A DNA stretch of 32,982 nucleotides from Berkiella sp964606325 (GCA_964606325.1 CAZSGE010000027.1:1-32982), one strand, 5' to 3'; counted from the first letter of the stretch, positions 25,297 through 32,982 are shown. A program made the numbers and translations. Notes: a model not told the origin generated them from the letters alone.

Positions 25297-25370
25297 GATT
25301 TTCTCTCCTCAAAAAATGGGTAGGAATGCGAAGCTATAATGACAAGTGGGCTCTGTTACACTGAAGATAC

Positions 25371-25399
25371 TTGCGGAGATATAAATATAATCTCCGCAA
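25371..25399. terminator. Strong 10-bp hairpin downstream of the coiled-coil membrane protein
   Basis: TTGCGGAGAT (25371-25380) and ATCTCCGCAA (25390-25399) form a perfect ten-pair stem with a nine-base AT loop, seven bases past the stop of the minus-strand gene at 25406. A T-run is present only before the stem on the minus strand, so classical rho-independent termination is uncertain. Confidence 0.5.
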
Positions 25400-25405
25400 A
25401 AGAAA

Positions 25406-26017
25406 CTATTGCGTTTTTGATCTTGGTCTTACAACAGCATCAATTCCTTCTAAAGTTGTATTTGTAGTACGCTGCAACCCTTCGATGGTGTCTAATTTTT
25501 TGCCAAAACTAGAGAGTGCCTCGAGTTTGATACTAGCATCACCTGTCGCTCTTGAAATTGTGTCTAGTTTTCTTGCATGAGCGTCATTTGTTCTGACCAG
25601 TCCAGATAATGTATCGACAATTTCATTCAATTTATTCCAAATTGTTAAATTACTTCTCACACCATCTAATGTGGCAGTTGTTACACCCAACATATTGCGA
25701 TCCAAAGCTCTAATTTGCTCTTTATGATCATCTGCTGCTAAAACCAAACCAGGTATTTTATCTAAGTTCTTTTCCTTTACTGAAACACGCTCAGCTTGTT
25801 TTTTGGTACGAAACTTGTTGAAGGTTATATAACCTAAAAGACCCACAAGTCCTGTGCCTACCATACTTAAATTGGGATAATTTGAATAAAGAGAGTTAAA
25901 ACTAGCTTTAAAGAAATCAACAACTGGGGTAAAAATGGAGCTTAATACACTTTCCATGACTTTTAATAAAGGTTCTTTTGAATTGCCAAAAAGAAAATCG
26001 GGCATATACCACGCCAT
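25406..26017 (-). CDS. Orphan single-pass membrane protein with coiled-coil tail
   Basis: A 203-residue protein. An amphipathic N-terminal part (res 1-45) is followed by one membrane helix (about 50-66, SMVGTGLVGLLGYITF). A Lys/Arg-rich stop-transfer segment comes next, and then a long heptad-like region (about 90-195) with repeated 'LDxI' and 'LxxLxxT' units (KLDTISRATG, KLDTIEGLQRTTNTTLEGI). This resembles a membrane-tethered coiled coil or a methyl-accepting-like signalling helix without the conserved hairpin tip. The AAGGAAG ribosome-binding site upstream supports the ATG at 26017. I recognise no family. Confidence 0.65.
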   Translation of the reverse strand: MAWYMPDFLFGNSKEPLLKVMESVLSSIFTPVVDFFKASFNSLYSNYPNLSMVGTGLVGLLGYITFNKFRTKKQAERVSVKEKNLDKIPGLVLAADDHKEQIRALDRNMLGVTTATLDGVRSNLTIWNKLNEIVDTLSGLVRTNDAHARKLDTISRATGDASIKLEALSSFGKKLDTIEGLQRTTNTTLEGIDAVVRPRSKTQ

Positions 26018-26162
26018 ATAACACTTCCTTATCTTTGTAAACTACCCAACATTGGTACTAAAAGCAAAGTGATTTTTACATATCTTTTTCCAAAAGAACA
26101 ATATTTTGTCGCAAATAAAGCCACAATTAATCATTGAATTATTATCTAGGTAGACAACAACG

Positions 26163-26816
26163 CTAGGAATAGATCTCTTTGAAATACGGTAACTGAGATT
26201 CAACTGGGAAAAACTTTTTGAGATTATCGAGTGATTTAAAGTTAGTTATGTCGTGCGGCGCATATTTTTCTTTTTGCCCTTCCCAGGTCATGCCCTCTCC
26301 TGAATAATCAATTTCATGCCATTCTCTACCGATGATATGAGATGTGTTTTCATCAAATGTACCCAATTTTCGTATTTGATATTGTTTGGGCACCAGTTGT
26401 AAGTAGGCTGCCATTTTTTCAGCCTCAGCTTTATCCACACCCCGTGCATGAATTGCAAAGAGTAGTTCAAGAGTCGTTTTGGGTAGTGTTTTTTGTAATT
26501 TTTGCAGTTGCACAAGTTCACGCGCACTGAATGATTTTAAAAAAACTATTAAGCTATCTACCTGTTCAGATGTTAATTTCATTTTTGCAGGTTCTTGAGC
26601 AAGACGCGATGTCATAATTTTATTTAACGGCGTCCATTGATGTGGTGTTGAATGAGGATCAAAACCTATAGATTGAAAGGTCATGAACATTAAGATTAAA
26701 AATAAGCTCAAATAAGAGTGCTTTGCTAATTTGGGCGATTTAATATCGTATTTCACGTCAGATATCCCTGATATTATTTCAAAACTCATAATATGCAGGT
26801 TTTTGAGAAAAATCAT
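26163..26816 (-). CDS. Orphan protein with one N-terminal membrane helix
   Basis: A 217-residue protein. One hydrophobic stretch (about 34-50, YLSLFLILMFMTFQSIG) is preceded by a basic segment, giving an N-in membrane anchor or uncleaved signal. The rest is soluble and helical (res 75-145, Leu-rich), then a C-terminal part with aromatic residues (REWHEIDYSGEGMTWEGQ). The start is uncertain: the ATG at 26816, the ATG at 26789 and the internal ATG just before the hydrophobic stretch all lack a clear ribosome-binding site. No family recognised. It lies between the coiled-coil protein and the L,D-transpeptidase on the same strand, so an envelope role is possible. Confidence 0.55.
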   Translation of the reverse strand: MIFLKNLHIMSFEIISGISDVKYDIKSPKLAKHSYLSLFLILMFMTFQSIGFDPHSTPHQWTPLNKIMTSRLAQEPAKMKLTSEQVDSLIVFLKSFSARELVQLQKLQKTLPKTTLELLFAIHARGVDKAEAEKMAAYLQLVPKQYQIRKLGTFDENTSHIIGREWHEIDYSGEGMTWEGQKEKYAPHDITNFKSLDNLKKFFPVESQLPYFKEIYS

Positions 26817-26856
26817 CTATTTAAAGTTGATAGGCATCCGTGCCCACAAGAATTAT

Positions 26857-27495
26857 CTAGTATTTAATACTCACGCGTGTGCTACCGACTCTTACAAAGT
26901 TTTGATTTAACCATTGCGCATCCGCAACAGGTAATCTCACACAACCATGGCTAGCATTGTAATTCGGGACTTGACCACCATGCATTGCATAGCCGCCTTT
27001 AAAGTGCATGCAATATGGCATGGGTGCACCACCTTTACCAACGGGGAATCGACTGGATTTGCAGCCGGGCCCTTTTTTACTGTAGATGGTGTAGGTGCCT
27101 GTTACCGTTCTACAGCTTCTGCCAATATCTTTGCAGTAACTTTTCCCACCAGAGGCACGTCCCCATTTGACTAAATTACCTGAGCCATCGTAAGCACCCC
27201 AAGCAAGTTTACCCAAATCTACCTTAATAACATTGCCACCTGAGATTGAGGAAGGAAAAGGTGCACTGCCTGAACGTTCAGCACGTTCATAACCTTCATC
27301 AGAATATCTTGATTTGTTATATCGCACTTTATGCTGATAATAACCGCCATTATCGTAATGCTTGAAACGAGGGTTGTTATAGCGTGTTTCATAAGGAGTG
27401 TCGTAGCCATAGCGATCATATCGAGCATTCGCATTACCAAATGACAGTAAAGCGACACATCCTATTACCCCCAGCGCTATATATTTTTTCAACAT
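26857..27495 (-). CDS. L,D-transpeptidase (YkuD family)
   Basis: A 212-residue periplasmic enzyme. A signal peptide ends after ANA (residue 24). Residues 25-72 are rich in Tyr and Arg (eleven Tyr), an unusual surface segment. The catalytic YkuD domain spans about 88-210 with His172-Gly173 (YAMHGGQV) and the nucleophile Cys185 in SHGCVRLPVADA. Such enzymes form 3-3 cross-links in peptidoglycan or attach proteins to it. Extra cysteines at 121, 128, 145 and 162 may form disulfides. GGAGG six bases before ATG 27495 makes this the start; a codon 12 bases upstream is less likely. Confidence 0.9.
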   Translation of the reverse strand: MLKKYIALGVIGCVALLSFGNANARYDRYGYDTPYETRYNNPRFKHYDNGGYYQHKVRYNKSRYSDEGYERAERSGSAPFPSSISGGNVIKVDLGKLAWGAYDGSGNLVKWGRASGGKSYCKDIGRSCRTVTGTYTIYSKKGPGCKSSRFPVGKGGAPMPYCMHFKGGYAMHGGQVPNYNASHGCVRLPVADAQWLNQNFVRVGSTRVSIKY

Positions 27496-27635
27496 GTTTG
27501 CCTCCACAGCTTATTATGAGGTTTATTATTTGCGAACAGTGTTGAGACAAGAGGGAATTGATAAAGTTCAGTAAAAAGCAGATTCATTGGATTATTAATC
27601 AGTAGCTAGCATTAATTGCTTAAGTCACACTCGTT

Positions 27636-27647
27636 GTTTACGTAAAC
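27636..27647. promoter_or_regulatory. 12-base palindrome in the divergent intergenic region
   Basis: GTTTACGTAAAC is a perfect palindrome about 140 bases from each of the two divergent starts (27495 minus, 27787 plus). It could be an operator. The 291-base region otherwise shows only a GATACAAT -10-like box (27724-27731) before the plus-strand gene. Confidence 0.3.
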
Positions 27648-27786
27648 GCTACAAAATGATTTTAATCATGAGTTAGTTGAGAATCTTTTTTATGTTTTGC
27701 CATTTTATGTCTGTTTTTAGTTTGATACAATGATTAAAAAAAAAGCAACGACACATCTTTATTACACATAACACAAAGGTTGACTT

Positions 27787-28770
27787 ATGCTTGCTGCTCC
27801 CAAAAAATTTGAAAGTGAACAATATTTACTGGAAAATGACTTTATTTTACCGAGCATTCAATTAATTTATGATCTACTGCTAGATCTTAAAATGCCCACT
27901 CAACGCACCCGGGAATGTTTTGTAGCACTTTTATCTATCATTGATGAGGAAAAAATTTCGAAAAAATCAAAAGCGCTGCCTTATGGAAAGGGAGATTTTG
28001 ATTTAAAACATCATATTACCAAGATACTTTCAAATATAGATCAAAAAACATTTAATGATATATACCAATCGCTCTATGTTTTATTACATCAATATTATCT
28101 CAATAAAAGCCCAGATAACCCGCAAGATCTTATCCGTAACGCTCAAGTCGCTGAAGCTGCTATAAACAATAATCTGACCCGTGAGCAACTATTTGATTCA
28201 ACCGTACCCGTTTTTGATAAACTCTCAAAAAGACTTAGCAAATTTGATGATATTGGCGATGAAGAGATCAAACCACTCGTTTTAAAAGCCCTGATTAAAG
28301 CAAAAGAAAGTGTCTTAAATCCTGCGCCAGTAACCTCAACAGTTGTTAAAACCACTAATAATACATTTTTACCTCTGTTTAGAGATCCCGTTGCTTTGAA
28401 ACAACGGCTAGAAGCTCAAATGAAGGCACGCCAACTTGCAGAAGATGAAGAACTGGCACAAAAGCTCGCTTTGCAAATAGCAAATGAAGCACAAGAAAAC
28501 GAAGATAGAGCATTCGCACTAGCCTTGCAAAATGAGCATTCAGATAATGATGAAGATGAATACGAAGAAGATCATGAGGAAGATCAAGAAGATGAAGATA
28601 ATAATGAAGTAGATGACGCCTTAGAAGAAGCAGTCAATCAGCGTATTGAAGAGCATGACAATTATGATGATAACGATGACGACGATAACGAGTCTAAAAG
28701 CGATGAAGAACAAGATGATGATCAAGTCTTAAACCATTCAAGCGCCGCGAGAACAAGGCCAAAAAAATAA
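27787..28770 (+). CDS. Orphan acidic-tail protein with UIM-like helices
   Basis: A 327-residue soluble protein with no signal peptide. Residues 1-180 are helical and unrecognised. Two adjacent short helices, AEDEELAQKLALQIANEAQ (218-236) and NEDRAFALALQNEHS (238-252), have the acidic-start, Ala/Leu heptad form of eukaryotic ubiquitin-interacting motifs (E-E-x-x-x-A-L-x-x-S), though the central Ser is Gln here. A very acidic tract follows (253-312, mostly Glu/Asp/Asn), then a basic end (ARTRPKK). AAAGG (27775-27779) precedes the ATG. The eukaryote-like motifs and the acidic-then-basic C-terminus are compatible with a type IV-secreted effector, which is inference. No family recognised. Confidence 0.7.
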   Translation: MLAAPKKFESEQYLLENDFILPSIQLIYDLLLDLKMPTQRTRECFVALLSIIDEEKISKKSKALPYGKGDFDLKHHITKILSNIDQKTFNDIYQSLYVLLHQYYLNKSPDNPQDLIRNAQVAEAAINNNLTREQLFDSTVPVFDKLSKRLSKFDDIGDEEIKPLVLKALIKAKESVLNPAPVTSTVVKTTNNTFLPLFRDPVALKQRLEAQMKARQLAEDEELAQKLALQIANEAQENEDRAFALALQNEHSDNDEDEYEEDHEEDQEDEDNNEVDDALEEAVNQRIEEHDNYDDNDDDDNESKSDEEQDDDQVLNHSSAARTRPKK

Positions 28771-28775
28771 AAAGT

Positions 28776-28800
28776 ATTGATAGGCACAGGATGTGCCAAT
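28776..28800 (-). terminator. Terminator of rlmA (bidirectional hairpin)
   Basis: GGCACA (28783-28788) pairs with TGTGCC (28792-28797) around GGA, extended by GAT/ATC across one mismatch. On the minus strand the stem is followed by a T-rich tract (the complement of the A-run at 28761-28774), as expected for rho-independent termination of the gene at 28805. The same stem lies just after the plus-strand gene. Confidence 0.65.
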
Positions 28801-28804
28801 CGCT

Positions 28805-29665
28805 TTAAACTAGCTTAAAGCACCAAAGTTTCATATCAACCGTTACCGTTAATTCATTGAGTTGTGATATCTGTGTTTGTTTTTGTGAAGGCATCTGCCA
28901 ATAAAATGGGGTCATTTTAAAGAGATTTAAAATATCGTTTGTTGAGTTCAACTTTAAAGAATACGTTATAGAATGGCTATCTTGCAAAACAACATAATCT
29001 TTTGATTTTTGTATAATACTATCACCTTTCGAAGCACCCACCTCGTCATAAAGTATATCTTTAAGCTCTTTAAGATGCTCATCACCTGGAGTAATGATGT
29101 AAACTTGGCCTTGTGGTTTTAGTACCCGCGTTATTTCTTCAAAGTAAGAGGGTGAAAAAACACACATAACCGCATCAAGACTTTGCGCTTCAAAGGGTAG
29201 ATTCTTTGCACTACTTACCACCCAATGGATGTTTTTTGCCTGTTTGCTGGCACAAGCTATGGCCTCTTTTGAAATATCAACGCCAAAATATTCAATGTCT
29301 TTATCGCAATTTTGTGATAGGTGCGCTTTTAACAAACGTAGATAGTAACCTACTCCACATCCCAAATCGGCAATTTGAGCGCTATGGGAAAGTGAAGTTA
29401 AAAGATTTTTCTCAATGAAACGATTGAGCCCATCCGCAACCAGTAAGTAATGGCTATTATTTAAAAAATCCAACCTGCTTTTCACCATCTCCTTATTGTC
29501 GCCAGGATTCAATGTTTTTTTCATGTCACAAAGCAGCAAGTTAATATAGCCTTGTTTGGCCATATCGAAGCTATGGTTATTTAAACATGCGAAACGCTTT
29601 TCTATTTTAATTAGCGGATGTTTACAAACAGGACAAATAAGCACGCCGGTTCCTAAATTACTCAT
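28805..29665 (-). CDS. rlmA: 23S rRNA (guanine-N1) methyltransferase
   Basis: A 286-residue enzyme of the RlmA(I) family, which methylates N1 of the guanine at position 745 of 23S rRNA (E. coli numbering). A zinc finger at the N-terminus uses Cys11, Cys14, Cys27 and His31 and runs into the family hallmark NHSFDMAKQGYINLL. The block GDNKEMVKSRLDFL (55-68) and SAM motif IADLGCGVGYYLRLL (98-112) follow. The length is slightly above the usual 270. The ATG at 29665 lacks a clear ribosome-binding site. Single gene, ending in its own terminator. Confidence 0.92.
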   Translation of the reverse strand: MSNLGTGVLICPVCKHPLIKIEKRFACLNNHSFDMAKQGYINLLLCDMKKTLNPGDNKEMVKSRLDFLNNSHYLLVADGLNRFIEKNLLTSLSHSAQIADLGCGVGYYLRLLKAHLSQNCDKDIEYFGVDISKEAIACASKQAKNIHWVVSSAKNLPFEAQSLDAVMCVFSPSYFEEITRVLKPQGQVYIITPGDEHLKELKDILYDEVGASKGDSIIQKSKDYVVLQDSHSITYSLKLNSTNDILNLFKMTPFYWQMPSQKQTQISQLNELTVTVDMKLWCFKLV

Positions 29666-29800
29666 GAATATGAATTTTTGGCTATCGTACTATGAAATAC
29701 GCTGGCCATGAAATCTTATCAATTTGATATGTTACTTTAATTTTACTAACGATTTTGTTATCATACTTTCTTTTGCCGAGATTAGTTAGCCGGAGAAATC

Positions 29801-31411
29801 ATGTTGTCTTTTACAAATAGAGCTATTACCCCCCAAACACTGTTAGCTAACACCAACGAGCTCGTCAAATTTACACCCAATGAGCAAACCAATAATACGC
29901 TAACAATAACCCAGGATGGCAAAATTCAAGTCACAACCAGGCAAGTGATTCCATCTCAAGCATATGAAGTAATGAGTAGATTAGGTTTAAGATTAAATAA
30001 TCCTGAAAATCATGATGCATTTGCACAAGAAAAAATGATTCTCATTTGGCATTGCACCCAATTACTACCATATCTTTTAGAACGCTTAGAACATTTACAA
30101 GCCATGCCTAAAGATAATTTGCTTGAGTATCATGATTTAAGCGTGCGTTTCCAAGGTTTTTACCAACTCTGCAACAACTTAAGCTTACAAATAGCTGCTT
30201 TAAATCAATTAATAAACGATGCGGAAATGCCACAAAAAAAGAATTGGTCTATACAGTTTAAATTTGTGCAAAATCAACTCAACACTGACATGGAAAAATT
30301 ACTGGCATCCGCCAGAGAATTCATCACGCTCATTACTCAAAGTAGGAAGCGACTATTAAGCGCACAAGCACAGGTGTTTGATTTCCAAATGGCTCCACAA
30401 CCACATTTAACAATCACCACAAGGCAGATGCCTTTAAATTATGAAATTGGCAGCTTATTTTTAGCTAACAAATCGTTTAAAGTTGAAGCGCACTTTGAAA
30501 CTTACCGCTCTACATGGGATACCCCAACCCGCTTCCCATTTTCTGGAAAAATATGCATTGATATTAGCGAAGCCGGTCAAAAACTTCATACATCTTTGAA
30601 TCTATATCCCAGCAGAAGTTATGGCGTAGTGCCACAAGCAAAAGCAAGTAACGACGTGCGCTTTCCTCAAGATTGCGCAACAGGTTACTTAAATGATCTC
30701 TATGAACGCTCACCATATGGCACAATACCATTAGAACCCGTTGTACTTTGCGCCAGCTTTACCCACCTTTGCGAACATGTAAAAACAAATGAAATGCTAC
30801 CATTTATGGTGACTTTACTTGATATCGCTCAAGCTCAAAATATTTTAAATGTTACCGTTTATGCGCCATATAACTATTCCGCAATATTAGGAGGCTTAGG
30901 TTTTAAGCCAACCACTGAAGACAAAGCGCACCCTACAAAAGCTGAAATAATTGAAATAATCAACACCTGTATGGATCAAGGTAGCACGTTACCTCTATTA
31001 GCTGAGTCCTTGAATAGAAGCACGCAAGATGGCGATCCTATACTCAGACCTTTCTGTTTAGATTTAGGTTTACTAGAATATCGTCCCGTGTATCTCACGA
31101 GCCAAAGGAAAAAAACATCTTATGCTGAGCTTATTGGCAAAGGTGTTCTTAATAGAAAAGCTTATCCAAAAGGTATCATACCTGAAGTGCATCAAATACC
31201 TCTAAGCATAAGCGATCCTCAAGCTTTATTCATGCTTAGACAAAGAGAAATCACAGGTAAAACAACTAAACCAACTGTTTTCTATGGCATGGAAAGTGTA
31301 GATTATAAAAGGTTGGATAAAGACGAATCTTTAAAAGAAGTCGCTTATGCCGATCCAGTACGAGCGCTTGAAAGTCAATTTAGCAAAATGCTAACGCTGA
31401 AAAGAAAATAA
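29801..31411 (+). CDS. Large orphan protein, possible cytosolic effector
   Basis: A 536-residue soluble protein with no signal peptide or membrane helix. Residues 50-190 are predicted helical and coiled-coil-like (Leu/Gln-rich). From about 220 to 410 the pattern is alpha/beta. A segment at 329-368 (LPFMVTLLDIAQAQNILNV, then NYSAILGGLGFKP) recalls the end of a GNAT acyltransferase fold, where an Asn is followed by an aromatic and then 'LGFkp', but other GNAT marks are not evident. The C-terminal 120 residues are basic (SQRKKTSY, LTLKRK). GGAG at 29791-29794 lies seven bases before the ATG. I recognise no family. It is followed by a strong hairpin. Confidence 0.65.
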   Translation: MLSFTNRAITPQTLLANTNELVKFTPNEQTNNTLTITQDGKIQVTTRQVIPSQAYEVMSRLGLRLNNPENHDAFAQEKMILIWHCTQLLPYLLERLEHLQAMPKDNLLEYHDLSVRFQGFYQLCNNLSLQIAALNQLINDAEMPQKKNWSIQFKFVQNQLNTDMEKLLASAREFITLITQSRKRLLSAQAQVFDFQMAPQPHLTITTRQMPLNYEIGSLFLANKSFKVEAHFETYRSTWDTPTRFPFSGKICIDISEAGQKLHTSLNLYPSRSYGVVPQAKASNDVRFPQDCATGYLNDLYERSPYGTIPLEPVVLCASFTHLCEHVKTNEMLPFMVTLLDIAQAQNILNVTVYAPYNYSAILGGLGFKPTTEDKAHPTKAEIIEIINTCMDQGSTLPLLAESLNRSTQDGDPILRPFCLDLGLLEYRPVYLTSQRKKTSYAELIGKGVLNRKAYPKGIIPEVHQIPLSISDPQALFMLRQREITGKTTKPTVFYGMESVDYKRLDKDESLKEVAYADPVRALESQFSKMLTLKRK

Positions 31412-31426
31412 TAACTTAGGTTTTAA

Positions 31427-31452
31427 AACAGGTCTTATGGATAAGACCTGTT
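31427..31452. terminator. Perfect 11-bp hairpin after the 536-residue gene
   Basis: AACAGGTCTTA (31427-31437) and TAAGACCTGTT (31442-31452) form a perfect stem with a four-base loop, 15 bases after the stop. No T-run follows on the plus strand; TTTTAAAA follows on the minus strand. It is a probable transcription stop or mRNA 3' end. Confidence 0.6.
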
Positions 31453-31543
31453 CACAGCCTCCGCTATATTCTTATTTATTGTTGATTGATGTTCTGTGTT
31501 AATTTTGTAACAATAGTGCAATCACATTAAATTGAGGTCCAAC

Positions 31544-31903
31544 ATGCCCCATGTCATCTTAGAAGTTAGCGCAAATATTCATGAAACAAATTTAACCCTT
31601 TTATTAGTTGAAATTCACTCGATCCTTACAGAAATGTTACCAACTCAATTATCTGGCTGTAAAAGTCGAATAATACGAGACGAAGATTATGTGATTGGCA
31701 ACAATGATCCCCAAAATGCCTTTGTTCATGTGACAGTTAAAGTACTCAAAGGTAGAAGTAAAGACTTGCTTGACACAATCGCAAGCAGCATCATGGAAAA
31801 ACTAAAACTCGCTTTTCAAGAATCATATAATGCGCTCAACCTGCAATACACTATTGCTATTGAAGAGCTACCCGAGGTTTATCACAAATTTTCAAAAGAT
31901 TAA
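31544..31903 (+). CDS. 5-carboxymethyl-2-hydroxymuconate isomerase-family tautomerase
   Basis: A 119-residue cytosolic protein of the CHMI branch of the tautomerase superfamily, in which the N-terminal proline exposed after Met removal is the catalytic base. It starts MPHVILEVSANI like HpaF. It also keeps the family's 'G-x-K/R-S-R' block (SGCKSRIIRD, 41-50) and FVHVTVKVLKGRS (65-77), and ends with the IAIEELPEVYHKF strand. HpaF acts in 4-hydroxyphenylacetate breakdown, but no other hpa gene is in the window, so the real substrate may differ. GAGG (31534-31537) precedes the ATG, and starting here puts Pro at position 2, which decides the start over an upstream TTG. Confidence 0.85.
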   Translation: MPHVILEVSANIHETNLTLLLVEIHSILTEMLPTQLSGCKSRIIRDEDYVIGNNDPQNAFVHVTVKVLKGRSKDLLDTIASSIMEKLKLAFQESYNALNLQYTIAIEELPEVYHKFSKD

Positions 31904-32024
31904 ACAAAATGGCTTCTCCCCTTTCATGATAGCTATAGTCATTCCATGTACAGTATTAAATTTGAATAAGTTATTACCATGAACTAAGATAATTATAATA
32001 CCGCATATATAGACAGAATTTATC

Positions 32025-32912
32025 ATGAAATCATTTTTTTCAAATGATAATTTTCCGCGCAATATTGGACTTATATTTGGTTTTTTGGCAGCACTTACTT
32101 ATTACCTACTTTCAACAGAAGCATTTAGTCATGGTCCTTCATCTGTAGGCTCAAGCATCGGATTATTCCTCACGATTATCACGACACCTTTTGTGTTTTT
32201 AGTGGGTTACTTAATTGGTGCGTCTTTAGGATTTTTAATCTTTGTTGGTCTCAAACGCCGCAAAATTACCTCTGTAAAAGGAATATTATCTTCCATACTC
32301 ATTATTGGCTTTCTTGTTTTAGCGATACCACCTTTTTATCATTACATCCATGTGAGCTCAATTATCAATAAAATAGAAAAGATGAATGGCGCCCAACTTG
32401 CGCAAGCTGTTGAGCAATATAAAAATGAATCAAGTGAAGAAAAACCTTTTATTTATAGCGCAATTGTGACAAGCCCTAATGCGGATCCTCACATATTTCA
32501 TCAGGTGGTATTACTTCAAGATCCAAGTTTGTCGCAAAACATGTGGTCGATAACGGGGCTTTTAGGTAAAAATAAACGAGGTTATCCTGTTTTACGCTTA
32601 ATAGCGCTAAATCATAAAACTAAAGCACAAACCTTAGCTTTACTTGCAAATGAAAAGAATAATTACATTCTAGATTCTGTCGCTGGCAACCCAAATACAC
32701 CTATTGAAACGCTGTATGCGATTCATAAAAGCGACCCCAATGTTTACCATTCATTTTTATGGAATCCTAAAACACCAGCTGACATATTGATAAACATTTC
32801 TAATTCATTACCAGATTATCTATATAATGATTATACATATCAAAAGCTAATGCAACACCCTAATCTTTCTTCACAGCAACGTGAAAACTTGCGAAAACCT
32901 TCAATCAAATAA
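32025..32912 (+). CDS. Membrane protein with LRV-like helical repeats
   Basis: A 295-residue protein. Three membrane segments (about 13-30, 44-75 and 85-104) are followed by a soluble domain (105-290). In it, short helical units recur with an 'N-P/H-x-T-P/K-x-x-x-L' turn: ALNHKTKAQTLALLAN, AGNPNTPIETLYAIHK, LWNPKTPADILINIS and MQHPNLSSQQREN. This looks like leucine-rich-variant (LRV) or similar alpha-solenoid repeats, which act in protein binding. The domain's side of the membrane is not certain; the Lys/Arg run (VGLKRRKIT, 74-82) favours that loop being cytoplasmic. No specific family recognised. The gene is alone on its strand here. Confidence 0.7.
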   Translation: MKSFFSNDNFPRNIGLIFGFLAALTYYLLSTEAFSHGPSSVGSSIGLFLTIITTPFVFLVGYLIGASLGFLIFVGLKRRKITSVKGILSSILIIGFLVLAIPPFYHYIHVSSIINKIEKMNGAQLAQAVEQYKNESSEEKPFIYSAIVTSPNADPHIFHQVVLLQDPSLSQNMWSITGLLGKNKRGYPVLRLIALNHKTKAQTLALLANEKNNYILDSVAGNPNTPIETLYAIHKSDPNVYHSFLWNPKTPADILINISNSLPDYLYNDYTYQKLMQHPNLSSQQRENLRKPSIK

Positions 32913-32930
32913 AATATACTCTAATTGCCT

Positions 32931-32982
32931 TTAGCTTTTAGCGATGTCTGCCAACTCAACTTCTATGTTCCATACGGGCACC
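32931..32982 (-). CDS. Possible 3' end of a minus-strand gene running off the window
   Basis: One minus-strand frame stays open from the right edge and ends at TAA (32931-32933), reading VPVWNIEVELADIAKS. Its amino-acid content is protein-like and it would be convergent with the preceding gene. Only 16 codons are visible, so a chance open frame cannot be excluded. Confidence 0.3.
   Translation of the reverse strand, partial: VPVWNIEVELADIAKS

Noticed and set aside
1..32982. tRNA, rRNA, CRISPR arrays, transposases or phage genes
   Set aside because: No cloverleaf, rRNA core, regular direct-repeat array, transposase or integrase motif was seen on either strand.

Overview
The window looks like a chromosomal segment of an AT-rich gammaproteobacterium. 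Several gene types fit a host-associated lineage of the Legionellales/Coxiellales kind: an AMP-phosphorylase-like 'type 2 thymidine phosphorylase' in an operon with an MBL exonuclease and a PRPP synthetase, a pantothenate operon with an alternative (PanG-like) ketopantoate reductase, a LapG-type protease, and several large orphan proteins with eukaryote-like or repeat architecture. The taxonomic placement is inference. No rRNA, tRNA, transposase, phage gene or CRISPR array was seen. Two runs of exactly ten Ns (8602-8611 and 12783-12792) lie inside genes and behave like arbitrary-length scaffold gaps.

Layout. 1-2350: a DUF805-like membrane protein with a probable frameshift at the left edge, two small Cys-containing secreted proteins, and an arylamine N-acetyltransferase (minus). 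2579-9611: a tight plus-strand operon of an ADP-forming acyl/acetyl-CoA synthetase, a zinc alcohol dehydrogenase, a beta-CASP MBL nuclease, a nucleoside/NMP phosphorylase and a PRPP synthetase-family protein. It reads like a module turning RNA or nucleotides and sugar/alcohol carbon into PRPP, acetyl-CoA and ATP. A second zinc alcohol dehydrogenase converges on it. 10721-14906: a Kef-type antiporter, a split YeeE/YedE sulfur transporter pair and a convergent SulP permease without a STAS domain.

15052-18933: a 776-residue macrodomain + NADAR fusion (both ADP-ribose-handling folds) with a third, unrecognised C-terminal domain; a secreted alpha/beta hydrolase; and a divergent double-glycine-leader, bacteriocin-like peptide. 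19021-22145: the panG-panB-panC-coaX operon, covering ketopantoate to 4'-phosphopantothenate apart from beta-alanine supply. 22223-29665: a protein with three exact-period 58-residue repeats, a LapG-family protease lacking a signal peptide, a class I methyltransferase in a GC-richer patch, two orphan membrane proteins, an L,D-transpeptidase, an acidic protein with ubiquitin-interacting-motif-like helices, and RlmA. 29801-32982: a 536-residue orphan, a CHMI-family tautomerase, a membrane protein with leucine-rich-variant-like repeats, and the possible tail of a minus-strand gene at the right edge.

No gene-free stretch exceeds 300 bases. The longest are 27496-27786, 18365-18618, 23285-23514 and 2354-2578. 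They hold only candidate promoters or palindromes, listed where visible.

The best candidates for something undescribed are the macro-NADAR three-domain protein, the orphan repeat and UIM-like proteins (candidate effectors), the leaderless LapG, and the nucleotide-phosphorolysis operon.
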